Source of the DNA: Betaproteobacteria bacterium
GTDB lineage: Bacteria > Pseudomonadota > Gammaproteobacteria > Burkholderiales > SG8-41
Assembly: GCA_029883965.1 (NCBI GenBank)
Contig: JAOUIN010000003.1
Span: 1 to 32,447 of the forward strand
Length of the DNA stretch: 32,447 bases
Reading direction: 5' to 3'
The translations under genes were made by a program, and so were the position numbers. Positions 8,385-16,642 of the stretch are shown here, piece after piece (the stretch's first letter is position 1; the number at the start of each line of letters is the position of its first letter). Below the pieces are notes generated by a model that ran no database searches, was not told the DNA's origin, and saw only the letters and a list, made by a program, of their open reading frames with translations.

Positions 8385-10112
8385 TCAGGCGTTGAGCTTG
8401 TCCAGCATGCTCCGAAGTTTGACCGGATCCGTGGCCTTGAGCATTTTCTTGGCGATGGGCCGGATATCGGGCAGACTCGTTTTGAGCACGCGCTGCTTGA
8501 CGTCGGGCAAGTGTGCGGAGTGCATGGACAGCCGCCGCAGGCCCAGCGCCAGCAGCAGCCTGGTCAGCGTCACATCGCCGGCCATTTCGCCGCAGACTGC
8601 GACGGGGATCTGCGCCTTGCCGGCGGTCGTGAATATGTGTGAGAGCAACGTCAATACGGCCGGGTGCAACGGATCATAGAGATGGGCCACGGTGTCGTCG
8701 GTGCGGTCGACTGCCAGCATGTACTGGATCAGGTCGTTCGTGCCTACAGAGAGAAAATCAAGGCGCTTCGTCAGCAGACCCAGGGCCAGCGCGGCGGCTG
8801 GTATTTCCACCATGCCGCCTATCTGGACATCGCGATCGTACGTAACGCCCTCGTCGTCCAGACTGCGCTTCGCCTGTTCGACCAGTTGCAGCGCCTGATC
8901 AATTTCGCTGGCATTCATCAGCATCGGGATCAGGATTTTCATGCTGCCGTAACTGGATGCCCGCAGCATGGCGCGCAACTGCGTGACGAAGCGTTTTGGT
9001 TCGGTCAGGCACAGACGGATCGCGCGCAGCCCCAGTGCCGGATTGGGCGCCAGGCGGGCGGTATCGTCAATCTGCTTGTCCGCACCTAGATCATAGGTCC
9101 GGATGGTGACCGGGTATCCCTGCATTTCCTCGAGAACCATGCGGTAGGCTTCGAATTGTTCGTCTTCGGTAGGCAGGTCGGGGCGGTTGAGGAACAGAAA
9201 TTCAGTCCGGAAGAGACCGATGCCGGTGGCGCCACTGTCAATTGCCAGCGCAACATCACCGGGCAGTTCGATATTCGCGTGCAGCTCGATGTCGGTGCCA
9301 TCCAGGGTGCGTGCCGGCGTATCGCGCAGTCGTTTGAGCTTCTGTCGCTCCAGGCCGAACTCACGCTGGCGCAACTGGTATTCGGCGAGCACCTGCGGAT
9401 CGGGATCGACGATGATCACGCCCTGTGTGCCATCGACGATGATGATTTCATTCTCGCGCACCAGCTGGCGTGCGTGGTGCAGCGCGACGATACAGGGGAT
9501 GTTGAGGCTGCGCGCCACAATGGCGGTATGAGATGTTGCCCCGCCCAGATCGGTTACGAAGCTGGCGAACTGGTGCTGCTTGAACAGGACGACGTCAGCC
9601 GGCGACAAGTCGTGTGCCACGAGCACAAGATTCCGGCCGGAGTCGCTTGCCGGCGGTGGTACGTAACCGGGCTGGCCCGAGAGCGCTTTCATGACGCGCT
9701 GCGCGACCTGAATGACATCGGTCCGGCGCTCCCGCAGATAAGTGTCTTCGATTGCGTCGAATTGCTGCAGCAACTCGTCGGTTTGCACCTGCAGCGCCCA
9801 TTCGGCATTGCAGTTCTCGGTTTCGATGATTTTTCGCGGCGTGATGGACAGCGTCGCATCGTTGAGGATCATCAGATGTAAGTCGATGAATGCGGCGAAC
9901 TCAGCCGGTGCGCCGGCGGGTACGACGCTGCGCACCTGATCGAGTTCGTTACGTACGGTATGCACGGCGCGCTCGAAACGCGCAATCTCTTCCGTCACTT
10001 GTTCCGCCGGGATGTCGTAATGCGCCGCTTCAAGTTTTGTGTGCGACACGAGGTGCGCGTGGCCGATTGCAATGCCACCCGAAACGCCGATGCCGTGTAT
10101 GGTGAAACTCAT
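8385..10112 (-). CDS. ptsI: Phosphoenolpyruvate-protein phosphotransferase (PTS enzyme I)
   Basis: Enzyme I autophosphorylates from PEP and passes the phosphate to HPr, the entry point of the phosphotransferase system in the cytoplasm. At 575 residues it matches E. coli EI. The N-terminal HPr-interaction and swivelling domains carry the phospho-accepting His195 (GGATSHTAIV). The C-terminal PEP-binding barrel carries GIGLFRTEFLFLNRPDLP (298-315), VGTNDLIQY and the catalytic Cys507 (CGEMAGD). It is the last gene of the EIIA-HPr-EI order; 126 bases separate it from the HPr gene, with no clear terminator in between. No EIIB or EIIC permease gene is present, so the chain is probably regulatory rather than for sugar uptake. 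Confidence 0.97.
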   Translation of the reverse strand: MSFTIHGIGVSGGIAIGHAHLVSHTKLEAAHYDIPAEQVTEEIARFERAVHTVRNELDQVRSVVPAGAPAEFAAFIDLHLMILNDATLSITPRKIIETENCNAEWALQVQTDELLQQFDAIEDTYLRERRTDVIQVAQRVMKALSGQPGYVPPPASDSGRNLVLVAHDLSPADVVLFKQHQFASFVTDLGGATSHTAIVARSLNIPCIVALHHARQLVRENEIIIVDGTQGVIIVDPDPQVLAEYQLRQREFGLERQKLKRLRDTPARTLDGTDIELHANIELPGDVALAIDSGATGIGLFRTEFLFLNRPDLPTEDEQFEAYRMVLEEMQGYPVTIRTYDLGADKQIDDTARLAPNPALGLRAIRLCLTEPKRFVTQLRAMLRASSYGSMKILIPMLMNASEIDQALQLVEQAKRSLDDEGVTYDRDVQIGGMVEIPAAALALGLLTKRLDFLSVGTNDLIQYMLAVDRTDDTVAHLYDPLHPAVLTLLSHIFTTAGKAQIPVAVCGEMAGDVTLTRLLLALGLRRLSMHSAHLPDVKQRVLKTSLPDIRPIAKKMLKATDPVKLRSMLDKLNA

Positions 10113-10238
10113 GGTGGACCTTGGACGGACGCGCTGACTGCGCAGATTATTGTGACAGGACCCTCAGGACGTATTCTGCCCGTTGCGGACAGGTCCCTCA
10201 ATCCTCAGAGCGCATTGTGTCCCGGACGCTCCGGAAAA

Positions 10239-10508
10239 CTATTCGCCCTCGCCGAAGCGATCCGCAATCAGTTTGCACAGCGCCTGAATGGCTTCGGATT
10301 CGTCCGGTCCATCGGTCTCGACGACGACCTTCGAACCCCTGGCCGCAGCCAGCATCATGACACCCATGATGCTTTTGGCATTGACCCGGCGACCATTGCG
10401 GCTTAACCAGATATTGCTGGCGTAGCCACTGGCGGCCTGCGTCAGCTTTGCCGATGCCCGGGCATGCAGCCCGAGCTTGTTGATGATCTCAGCTTCCTGT
10501 TGCAGCAT
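10239..10508 (-). CDS. ptsH: Phosphocarrier protein HPr
   Basis: HPr shuttles phosphate from enzyme I to EIIA proteins. The frame extends to 10538, but the family start is the ATG at 10508 (MLQQEAEIINKLGLHARAS), giving 89 residues. Counting from it, the phospho-acceptor is His15 (GLHARAS) and the regulatory serine falls at Ser46 (NAKSIMGVMML), the residue phosphorylated by HPr kinase/phosphorylase in bacteria that have HprK. The hprK gene is not in the window. The gene overlaps the upstream EIIA gene by 20 bases, so the two are translationally linked. Confidence 0.95.
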   Translation of the reverse strand: MLQQEAEIINKLGLHARASAKLTQAASGYASNIWLSRNGRRVNAKSIMGVMMLAAARGSKVVVETDGPDESEAIQALCKLIADRFGEGE

Positions 10509-10911
10509 TCTGGACCGTGGCAAAGGCGGGGGGGACACGTAATACGCCTTCGCAGCCGCCGCTGATGGCCTTGGTCGTCATTACCGAAAGCGACTTGTCG
10601 CGATAGGTCAGTGCCCGGATCAGCATCGGCAGACTGACGCCGGCAATGGCTTCGACTTTTCCGGGAATCACCAGCTTTGCCGCGATGTTGGAAGGCGAAC
10701 CGCCGTACATGTCCGTCAGAATCAATACGCCGTCGCCTTCATCCAGCTCCTTGACCACCTTGCGCGCCTGTGGCGCCAGCAGTACCGGGTCGTCCTGTGC
10801 GGCGACGCCGATCTGGCGCAGGCGCGGCGGACGTTTGTTGAGCATATGGCTGGCGCAGTGAATCAGGCTCTCGCCCAGTGTACCGTGGCTGATAATCAGT
10901 ATGCCGATCAT
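10489..10911 (-). CDS. PTS EIIA component, mannose family
   Basis: This is a stand-alone 140-residue EIIA domain of the mannose/fructose/sorbose family. The phospho-accepting His is His9 in the N-terminal ILIISHGTLGESL motif, and the later LTDMYGGSPSN block is also typical. In complete systems it would pass phosphate from HPr to EIIB; here no EIIB, EIIC or EIID is encoded nearby. The gene is first in an EIIA-HPr-EI operon, a common betaproteobacterial arrangement presumed to signal carbon or energy state by protein phosphorylation. The start at 10911 leaves 95 bases to gshB, where the promoter must lie; no strong -35/-10 pair stands out. Confidence 0.92.
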   Translation of the reverse strand: MIGILIISHGTLGESLIHCASHMLNKRPPRLRQIGVAAQDDPVLLAPQARKVVKELDEGDGVLILTDMYGGSPSNIAAKLVIPGKVEAIAGVSLPMLIRALTYRDKSLSVMTTKAISGGCEGVLRVPPAFATVQNAATGS

Positions 10912-11006
10912 GAACTTAGGGTGATGCTGTCACGAAAACGCAATACTCTACGCCCGCTTTTCTTGCGCTGCAACATAATTTGTCACGCATGTGGCAGATT
11001 TGCCGA

Positions 11007-11945
11007 TCAAACGGATTTTTCCAATGTATCCAGGAACATAGCGGCCACGTTGAATCCGGATTGCTGGAAAATTTCCTGAAAACAGGTCGGACTGGTCACG
11101 TTGACTTCCGTCAGATAATCGCCGATCACGTCCAGGCCGACCAGCAGCAGGCCGGCTGCGGCTAACTGCGGGCCGAGCGTTTCGGCAATCGTAAGGTCGC
11201 GTGCCGTCAGCTCCCGTGCGACTCCGGTGCCGCCGGCCGCGAGGTTGCCGCGCGTCTCGCCGGCTTTAGGTATGCGCGCCAGACAGTAAGGTACCGGCTT
11301 GCCGCCGATCACCAGCACGCGCTTGTCTCCGTCGCGGATCTCGGGAATATAGCGTTGCGCCATGACCGTGCGTTCACCGGTGCCGGTCAGCGTTTCGATG
11401 ATGACATTGATATTGGGATCGGCGAGCCGTACGCGGAACACCGATGCGCCGCCCATGCCGTCCAGCGGTTTGAGAATGATGTCCGAGTGCTCGTGCAGAA
11501 ACTCATGCAGCAATTCCACGCGGCGGGTGACCAGCGTCGGGGCGATGAATTCGGAGAAGCGCGAAATGGCCATTTTTTCGTTGTAGTCGCGGATGGCCTG
11601 CGGGCGGTTGAAGACACGCGCGCCACGGCGCTCGGCCATTTCGAGCAGATAGGTACTGTAGACATACTCCATGTCGAACGGCGGATCCTTGCGCATCAGC
11701 ACCGCGTCGAACTGCTCCAGCGGCGTTGAAATTGGCGCATCAAGCCGGTACCAGTCCGGCTTGCCGCCGGTCAGATGCAGGCGGCGGGCGTAGCCGTTGA
11801 CACTCTGTTTGTACCAAGCGAGGTCCTGCTGCTGCAGGGCATGCAGGTCATGACCGCGCGCCGCAGCCTCCTGCATGATGGCGTAGGTTGTGTCTTTTTC
11901 CAGTTTGAAATCGTCGAGCGGGTCAACGATGAAGGCAAGTTTCAT
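11007..11945 (-). CDS. gshB: Glutathione synthetase
   Basis: GshB joins glycine to gamma-glutamylcysteine with ATP, the second step of glutathione synthesis. The 312-residue protein has the family N-terminus (MKLAFIVDPLDDFKLEKDTTY). Its ATP-grasp core has the ATP-binding KPLDGMGG (159-166), the RGNLAAGG loop (232-239) and the Mg2+-binding end DYLTEVNVTSPT (276-287). The ATG overlaps the gshA stop as ATGA, so both enzymes come from one transcript. Length, order and motifs are all complete. Confidence 0.97.
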   Translation of the reverse strand: MKLAFIVDPLDDFKLEKDTTYAIMQEAAARGHDLHALQQQDLAWYKQSVNGYARRLHLTGGKPDWYRLDAPISTPLEQFDAVLMRKDPPFDMEYVYSTYLLEMAERRGARVFNRPQAIRDYNEKMAISRFSEFIAPTLVTRRVELLHEFLHEHSDIILKPLDGMGGASVFRVRLADPNINVIIETLTGTGERTVMAQRYIPEIRDGDKRVLVIGGKPVPYCLARIPKAGETRGNLAAGGTGVARELTARDLTIAETLGPQLAAAGLLLVGLDVIGDYLTEVNVTSPTCFQEIFQQSGFNVAAMFLDTLEKSV

Positions 11946-13246
11946 TGTACTGCGTGGAGCAATGCCGGTTCGGCTGCGATATCCATGCGCTCGATTTCAA
12001 CAGCAGCAGCGACCAGCGCCAGCCTGGCAATCACGCCATAGGCGTAGAAGCGGTTGGGCGGGCAGCCCGGGTCTTCAGGATTCGGCGATGAACACGGCTC
12101 GGCAAATGCCAGCGGCGAGAACTGCATGCCCGGCGCATTGAGGTTCTGATCCTTGCCGCGTGCGGTATGTATCCGGTAGAAGCCGCCGACTACAAAATGG
12201 TCGATCATGTAAACCACAGGTTCTGCGACAGCGTCACCCACGGTTTCAAACGAGTAGACGCCCTCCTGCACGATGACATCCTGGACTTCGAGACCTTCCT
12301 TGACGACGGCCATCTTGTTGCGCTGCTTGCGGTTGAGACCCTTGACCTCGGACGGGTCCTTGACGGTCATGATGCCCATGCCGTAGGTGCCGGCATCCGC
12401 CTTGACGATGACGAACGGTTCGTCCTTGACCCCGTACTCGGCGTACTTCCGGCGAATGTCTTCAAGTATTTCGGAAACGTATCCTTCAAGGCATTCTTCG
12501 CCCTGGCGCTCGCGGAAATTGATCTTGCCGCACTTCTCGAAATAAGGGTTGATCAGCCACGGATCAATGCCGACCAGCGTGGAGAAGTCGCGGACAACAT
12601 CGTCGTACGCGGCGAAATGATTGGACTTGCGGCGTGTCGCCCATCCGGCGTGGACGGGCGGAAGCACGGCCTGCTCCAGGCCCTGCATGATTGCCGGGAC
12701 ACCGCCCGACAGGTCATTGTTCAGCAATACAACGCAGGGATCAAAGTCGCCGACCTTGAGGCGATTGCCATCCCGTCGCAGCGGCTCCAGCCGCAACGTC
12801 GCGCCGCTAGGCAGTTCCAGATCCGTTGCCGCAGTGATCTCCGGCAGCAGACTGCCGATGCGCACTTCGACGCCGGCGTGTCGCAGAATCGTGGCCAGCT
12901 TCTCGACATTCTGCAGGTAAAACTGGTTGCGCGTGTGGTTTTCCGGGATCAGCACTAGGCCATGCGCATCCGGGCAGGCCTTTTCGATGGCGGACATTGC
13001 CGCCTGCACGCACAATGTATGAAAATCCGGATTGAGATTGTTGAAGCCCCCCGGAAACAGGTTCGTGTCTACGGGTGCGAGCTTGAACCCGGCGTTGCGC
13101 AGATCGACGGATGCATAAAAAGGCGCGTTATGCTCCTGCCATTGAGCGCGCAGCCAGTGCTCAATATCCGCAGTGGCCTTGAGCACATGATGCTCAAGTT
13201 CCTGCAAAGGCCCGGTAAGTGCAGTGGTGAGATGCGGAACGGTCAT
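11942..13246 (-). CDS. gshA: Glutamate-cysteine ligase, Acidithiobacillus/betaproteobacterial type
   Basis: This enzyme makes gamma-glutamylcysteine, the first and limiting step of glutathione synthesis. The 434 residues belong to the proteobacterial family first defined in Acidithiobacillus ferrooxidans, not the E. coli type. Recognisable blocks are NAGFKLAPVDTNLFPGGFNN (51-70), LVLIPENHTRNQFY (97-110), FVIVKADAGTYGMGIMTV (278-295, the nucleotide-binding part) and YRIHTARGKDQNLNAPGMQF (357-376). It precedes gshB with a 4-base ATGA overlap. A TACAAT -10-like hexamer at 13260-13255 sits only 8 bases before the ATG, so transcription from it would give an almost leaderless message; no good -35 was seen. 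Confidence 0.93.
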   Translation of the reverse strand: MTVPHLTTALTGPLQELEHHVLKATADIEHWLRAQWQEHNAPFYASVDLRNAGFKLAPVDTNLFPGGFNNLNPDFHTLCVQAAMSAIEKACPDAHGLVLIPENHTRNQFYLQNVEKLATILRHAGVEVRIGSLLPEITAATDLELPSGATLRLEPLRRDGNRLKVGDFDPCVVLLNNDLSGGVPAIMQGLEQAVLPPVHAGWATRRKSNHFAAYDDVVRDFSTLVGIDPWLINPYFEKCGKINFRERQGEECLEGYVSEILEDIRRKYAEYGVKDEPFVIVKADAGTYGMGIMTVKDPSEVKGLNRKQRNKMAVVKEGLEVQDVIVQEGVYSFETVGDAVAEPVVYMIDHFVVGGFYRIHTARGKDQNLNAPGMQFSPLAFAEPCSSPNPEDPGCPPNRFYAYGVIARLALVAAAVEIERMDIAAEPALLHAVQ

Positions 13247-13288
13247 GGTTCCGGATTGTAGCCGATGATACGAGCGGTTGCCCCGTAC

Positions 13289-13315
13289 AAAAAAAGCGGG
13301 CGCCGAAGCGCCCGC
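13289..13315 (-). terminator. Rho-independent terminator after amtB
   Basis: A perfect 8-bp stem, GCGGGCGC (13296-13303) with GCGCCCGC (13308-13315), closes a four-base loop (TTCG on the minus strand, a stable tetraloop). On the minus strand seven T residues (13295-13289) follow directly. It lies 24 bases after the amtB stop and ends the torF-glnK-amtB transcript before gshA. Confidence 0.92.
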
Positions 13316-13338
13316 AAACTCAGAGAATCAAATGCTCA

Positions 13339-14829
13339 TCACGATCTGTGGTAAGCCGCCTCGCCATGTTCGTTGATGTCCAGACCTTCGCGCTCGACTT
13401 CTTCGGTCACACGCAGTCCGACGATCATGTCGACGATCTTGTAGGCAATGAAGGCGACCACGCCAGACCAGACAATGGCCGTACCCACGCCCCACAACTG
13501 GCTGATGAGCTGCGCACCCATGTCGAAGTCCGCGACCTTGTTGGCAACGTAGTCATACACGCCCGTGCCGCCCAGAGCCGGCGACACGAAGACGCCGGTC
13601 AGGATTGAGCCGACGATGCCGCCGACCGCATGCACACCGAACACATCCAACGAGTCGTCCGCACCCAGCATGCGCTTCAGGCCGTTCACACCCCACAGAC
13701 AGACCACGCCGGCGATCAGGCCGATGATGATGCCGCCCATCGGACCGACGAACCCGCAGGCCGGGGTGATGGCCACCAGGCCGGCCACAGCGCCCGAAGC
13801 AGCACCCAGCATCGAGGGTTTGCCTTTCAGCATCCATTCGAAGATCATCCACGACATGGTGGCTGCAGCGGTCGCGAGCAACGTGTTGACCAACGCAAGA
13901 GTCGCGGTGCCGGTTGCTTCCAGATTGGAGCCGGCGTTGAAACCGAACCAGCCCACCCACAGCAATGCCGCGCCGACCATGGTGTAGGTCAGGTTGTGCG
14001 GGGACATCGCTTCCTTGCCCCAGCCGATACGCTTACCAACGAGGTAGGCACCCACCAGACCGGCGATGCCGGCGTTGATATGCACCACCGTGCCGCCGGC
14101 GAAGTCGAGTGCGCCCTTGGCCCACAGGAAACCGGCCGCGGCAGTGACCTTTTCAAGCGAAGCCGCATCGGTGATCGCATCCGGGCCGTCCCAGTACCAG
14201 ACCATGTGCGCCATCGGCAGATAGGCGAACGTGAACCAGATGATCGTGAACAGGAGCACCGCGGAGAATTTCATGCGCTCCGCAAATGCGCCGACGATCA
14301 GAGCAGGCGTGATACCGGCAAACGTGGCCTGGAAGGCGATAAACACCAGTTCGGGCAGGACTACACCTTTGCTGAATGTCGCACCTACGGAGTCTGCGGT
14401 TACGCCCGACAGGAACAGCTTGTCGAAGTTGCCGATGAACGTGCCACTGCCCCCGAATGCAAGGCTGTAGCCGTAGATGGCCCACAGCACCACGCACATC
14501 GAGAACACGACGTAGACCTGCATTAAAACGGACAACGCGTTTTTGGCGCGCACCATGCCGCCATAGAACAGCGCAAGGCCGGGCACGGTCATCAGGATGA
14601 CCAGGATGGTTGCCATCATCATCCACGCCGTATCGCCTTTGTTCGGTGTGGGTGCGGGTGCGGCCTCTGCCGGTGCGGCGGGCGCCGCGGCGGCTGGTGT
14701 TGCCGCCGGAGCCGTCATCGCGGAGGCGGCTGCAGCGGGTGCTTCAGCGGGTTTGTCCTGCGCAACGGCCGGCGCGCCCGCGAATCCGAGGGCGCCGAGC
14801 AGTGCCAGAACCGTGAATAGTTTTTTCAT
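13339..14829 (-). CDS. amtB: Ammonium transporter with cleavable signal peptide
   Basis: Amt proteins are trimeric inner-membrane channels for ammonium/ammonia. The frame opens with a TTG at 14841, but the ATG at 14829, with GGAG 7 bases upstream, is the better start (496 residues). Residues 1-23 form a signal peptide (cut near AVAQ). An Ala/Pro-rich linker (about 26-63) follows, then 11 membrane segments starting at TAWMMMATIL. The two pore histidines are His250 (GGTVVHINAG) and His399 (FGVHAVGGIVGS). TPACGFVGPMGGIIIG is the usual signature. The linker makes it longer than E. coli AmtB. It lies 12 bases after glnK, whose product normally plugs the channel under nitrogen sufficiency. Confidence 0.96.
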   Translation of the reverse strand: MKKLFTVLALLGALGFAGAPAVAQDKPAEAPAAAASAMTAPAATPAAAAPAAPAEAAPAPTPNKGDTAWMMMATILVILMTVPGLALFYGGMVRAKNALSVLMQVYVVFSMCVVLWAIYGYSLAFGGSGTFIGNFDKLFLSGVTADSVGATFSKGVVLPELVFIAFQATFAGITPALIVGAFAERMKFSAVLLFTIIWFTFAYLPMAHMVWYWDGPDAITDAASLEKVTAAAGFLWAKGALDFAGGTVVHINAGIAGLVGAYLVGKRIGWGKEAMSPHNLTYTMVGAALLWVGWFGFNAGSNLEATGTATLALVNTLLATAAATMSWMIFEWMLKGKPSMLGAASGAVAGLVAITPACGFVGPMGGIIIGLIAGVVCLWGVNGLKRMLGADDSLDVFGVHAVGGIVGSILTGVFVSPALGGTGVYDYVANKVADFDMGAQLISQLWGVGTAIVWSGVVAFIAYKIVDMIVGLRVTEEVEREGLDINEHGEAAYHRS

Positions 14830-14841
14830 TTTGTTCTCCAA

Positions 14842-15243
<402 letters not shown>

Positions 15244-16029
15244 TCAGAAGGTTTTCGACACAAAAGCCGTGAACGCGCTCTTGCCGAGCTTGCGCGCGCC
15301 CGCGGCGGCCGGAGTCGTGTAAAACGCCTCCTGGGTCGCCGACATGCTGGTGTCCGTGTAAAACGCACCGATGGTGAAGTCCTTCGGCAGGGCGTAGTTC
15401 AGGCCCAGCTTCCAGTCTTCGTATGACGCGTTCGAGTCATTGGATACACCGGCGGTGTTCCCTTTGAACTTCTGCTTGCCGTAATGCGCGACCAGCGTCA
15501 GTTTTTCCGTCAACGGATAATTGGCGGTCAAATCGAGGTAATAGGTGCCGCTGCTGTCACCGACGCCGAAGGTCTTGTCAGTCGCGCTGTGGGAGTACTT
15601 TGCGCTCAGCCATTTCCAGGACAGCGCGCCGTAGAGTTCCAGCGTATCGGCCTTGTTGCCACCGGCAACCACGTCACCCGGATAGTAGTACTGCAGCAGG
15701 CCGACGTCGAAACCGAAGTCATTGGCGAAGCTGCCCTTGTAGCCGCCGTAAAAATCCATTTCCAGGCTGCCACCGGAGGAATAGGCGTTGAAATCGCGCA
15801 GCCAGCTCACGTTGGAGGCCCAGACGCCGGCATAGATGCCGCTGGAATGGCTGTAATCGAAGCCGCCCTGCAGAGCCGGGTCGCCGTTGGTCTGCGCCAG
15901 ACCGCGGAAAATGTACTGGCTGTACAGGCCCATGTTGCCGGCCAGTGAGTGCGGCGAATCTGCAGCAGTGGCGAATGCGGGGCTGAACGCGGAAGCGATC
16001 AGTCCGGCGATGAGGGTCTTCTTGAACAT
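15244..16029 (-). CDS. TorF-family (Gcw_chp) putative outer-membrane porin
   Basis: The frame extends to 16119, but the ATG at 16029 has AAAGGA 6 bases upstream and begins a clear signal peptide (MFKKTLIAGLIASAFSPAFA, cut near ATAAD), giving 261 residues. The mature part alternates aromatic, Gly and polar residues in the manner of beta strands, beginning with GNMGLYSQYIFRGLAQTNGDPALQGG, a family hallmark, and ends in Phe (TAFVSKTF), the outer-membrane barrel signature. Substrate and pore properties of the family are not established. It is the first gene after a sigma-54 promoter and upstream of glnK-amtB, which suggests a role in uptake of a nitrogen compound under nitrogen limitation. Confidence 0.9.
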   Translation of the reverse strand: MFKKTLIAGLIASAFSPAFATAADSPHSLAGNMGLYSQYIFRGLAQTNGDPALQGGFDYSHSSGIYAGVWASNVSWLRDFNAYSSGGSLEMDFYGGYKGSFANDFGFDVGLLQYYYPGDVVAGGNKADTLELYGALSWKWLSAKYSHSATDKTFGVGDSSGTYYLDLTANYPLTEKLTLVAHYGKQKFKGNTAGVSNDSNASYEDWKLGLNYALPKDFTIGAFYTDTSMSATQEAFYTTPAAAGARKLGKSAFTAFVSKTF

Positions 16030-16080
16030 GTTTGTCCTTTCGGTGTGGGTTTGTGCGCAAAATATCTGCACATCCCCTTG

Positions 16081-16096
16081 AGCAGGTACCGTGCCA
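16081..16096 (-). promoter_or_regulatory. Sigma-54 (RpoN) promoter of torF-glnK-amtB
   Basis: The minus strand reads TGGCACGGTACCTGCT. This keeps the -24 block TGGCACG and the -12 block with GC at the required spacing, differing from the consensus TGGCACG-N4-TTGCW only by C for the first T of TTGC. Transcription would start near 16070, giving a leader of about 40 bases before torF. An NtrC-type box lies about 97 bases upstream of that start, across an AT-rich stretch (16097-16131). Confidence 0.82.
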
Positions 16097-16159
16097 GATT
16101 TAAATACCTTTAAAAACAAATATTTATCTCTATTCGGTGGTTCTCAACAAATCTTGTGC

Positions 16160-16175
16160 GCACCAACATAGTGCA
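16160..16175 (-). promoter_or_regulatory. NtrC (GlnG) enhancer site
   Basis: The minus strand reads TGCACTATGTTGGTGC, which fits the NtrC consensus TGCACTA-N3-TGGTGCA in every position present. Its centre is about 97 bases upstream of the predicted sigma-54 start, a normal enhancer distance. The intervening AT-rich segment could be bent by IHF, though no clean IHF site was read. A second full NtrC site was not found. Confidence 0.78.
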
Positions 16176-16240
16176 TACATCGGCGCGTGTCGCACCGTAT
16201 TTGGGCGTCCCTGCCCGATTACGGACCGCGCACCGTGTTG

Positions 16241-16255
16241 CCACAAGGTTTGTGG
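16241..16255. promoter_or_regulatory. Short perfect dyad upstream of ubiK
   Basis: CCACAA (16241-16246) and TTGTGG (16250-16255) form a perfect inverted repeat around three bases, 36 bases before the ubiK ATG. It overlaps a possible -35 (TTGCCA, 16238-16243). It could be an operator or a small mRNA hairpin. No regulator can be named. Confidence 0.3.
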
Positions 16256-16291
16256 TACATGTTGTTAAACTGGCACCTTGCCGGGGGCTAT

Positions 16292-16540
16292 ATGGATCAG
16301 AAACTGCTGGATGAAATCAATGAGCGGATCAGGGCCGTGCTGGTGCAAGGCCCCGCGGCCGATGTAGAAAAGAATTTGCGTGCAATGCTGGCCGGATTGT
16401 TCAGCCGCCTCGACCTGGTGCGCCGCGATGAATTTGACGTGCAGCGTGAGGTGCTGGCGCGCACCCGGGCAAAGCTCGCCGAACTGGAAAAACAAGTCGC
16501 CGTACTGGAGGCGGCCGCGACAAAGTCGCCGGAGCGTTGA
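16292..16540 (+). CDS. ubiK: Ubiquinone biosynthesis accessory factor UbiK (BMFP family)
   Basis: UbiK is a small trimeric coiled-coil protein that assists aerobic ubiquinone synthesis together with UbiJ. The frame extends upstream to 16187, but the ATG at 16292 has a GGGGG ribosome site 6 bases away and gives the family start (MDQKLLDEINERI) and 82 residues. The core ADVEKNLRAMLAGLFSRLDL and RRDEFDVQREVLARTR strings (residues about 23-60) are diagnostic, followed by a Leu-rich coiled coil (LAELEKQVAVLEAA). It is followed 102 bases later by comM. Its upstream DNA is shared with the divergent nitrogen-controlled torF promoter. Confidence 0.9.
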   Translation: MDQKLLDEINERIRAVLVQGPAADVEKNLRAMLAGLFSRLDLVRRDEFDVQREVLARTRAKLAELEKQVAVLEAAATKSPER

Positions 16541-16642
16541 TCGGTTACGTCGCGTGACCGCTGCAGTTGCGGCGGGCGGTCAGCCGCCGGCTACTCACAA
16601 CCGTTGTATCGTTTCCCCCTATTTCGGGTGCACGGAATCCAC

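Noticed and set aside
16270-16282. TGGCAC followed by TTGC on the plus strand before ubiK, resembling a sigma-54 promoter
   Set aside because: The two blocks are one base apart instead of the required five, so it cannot be a -24/-12 promoter.
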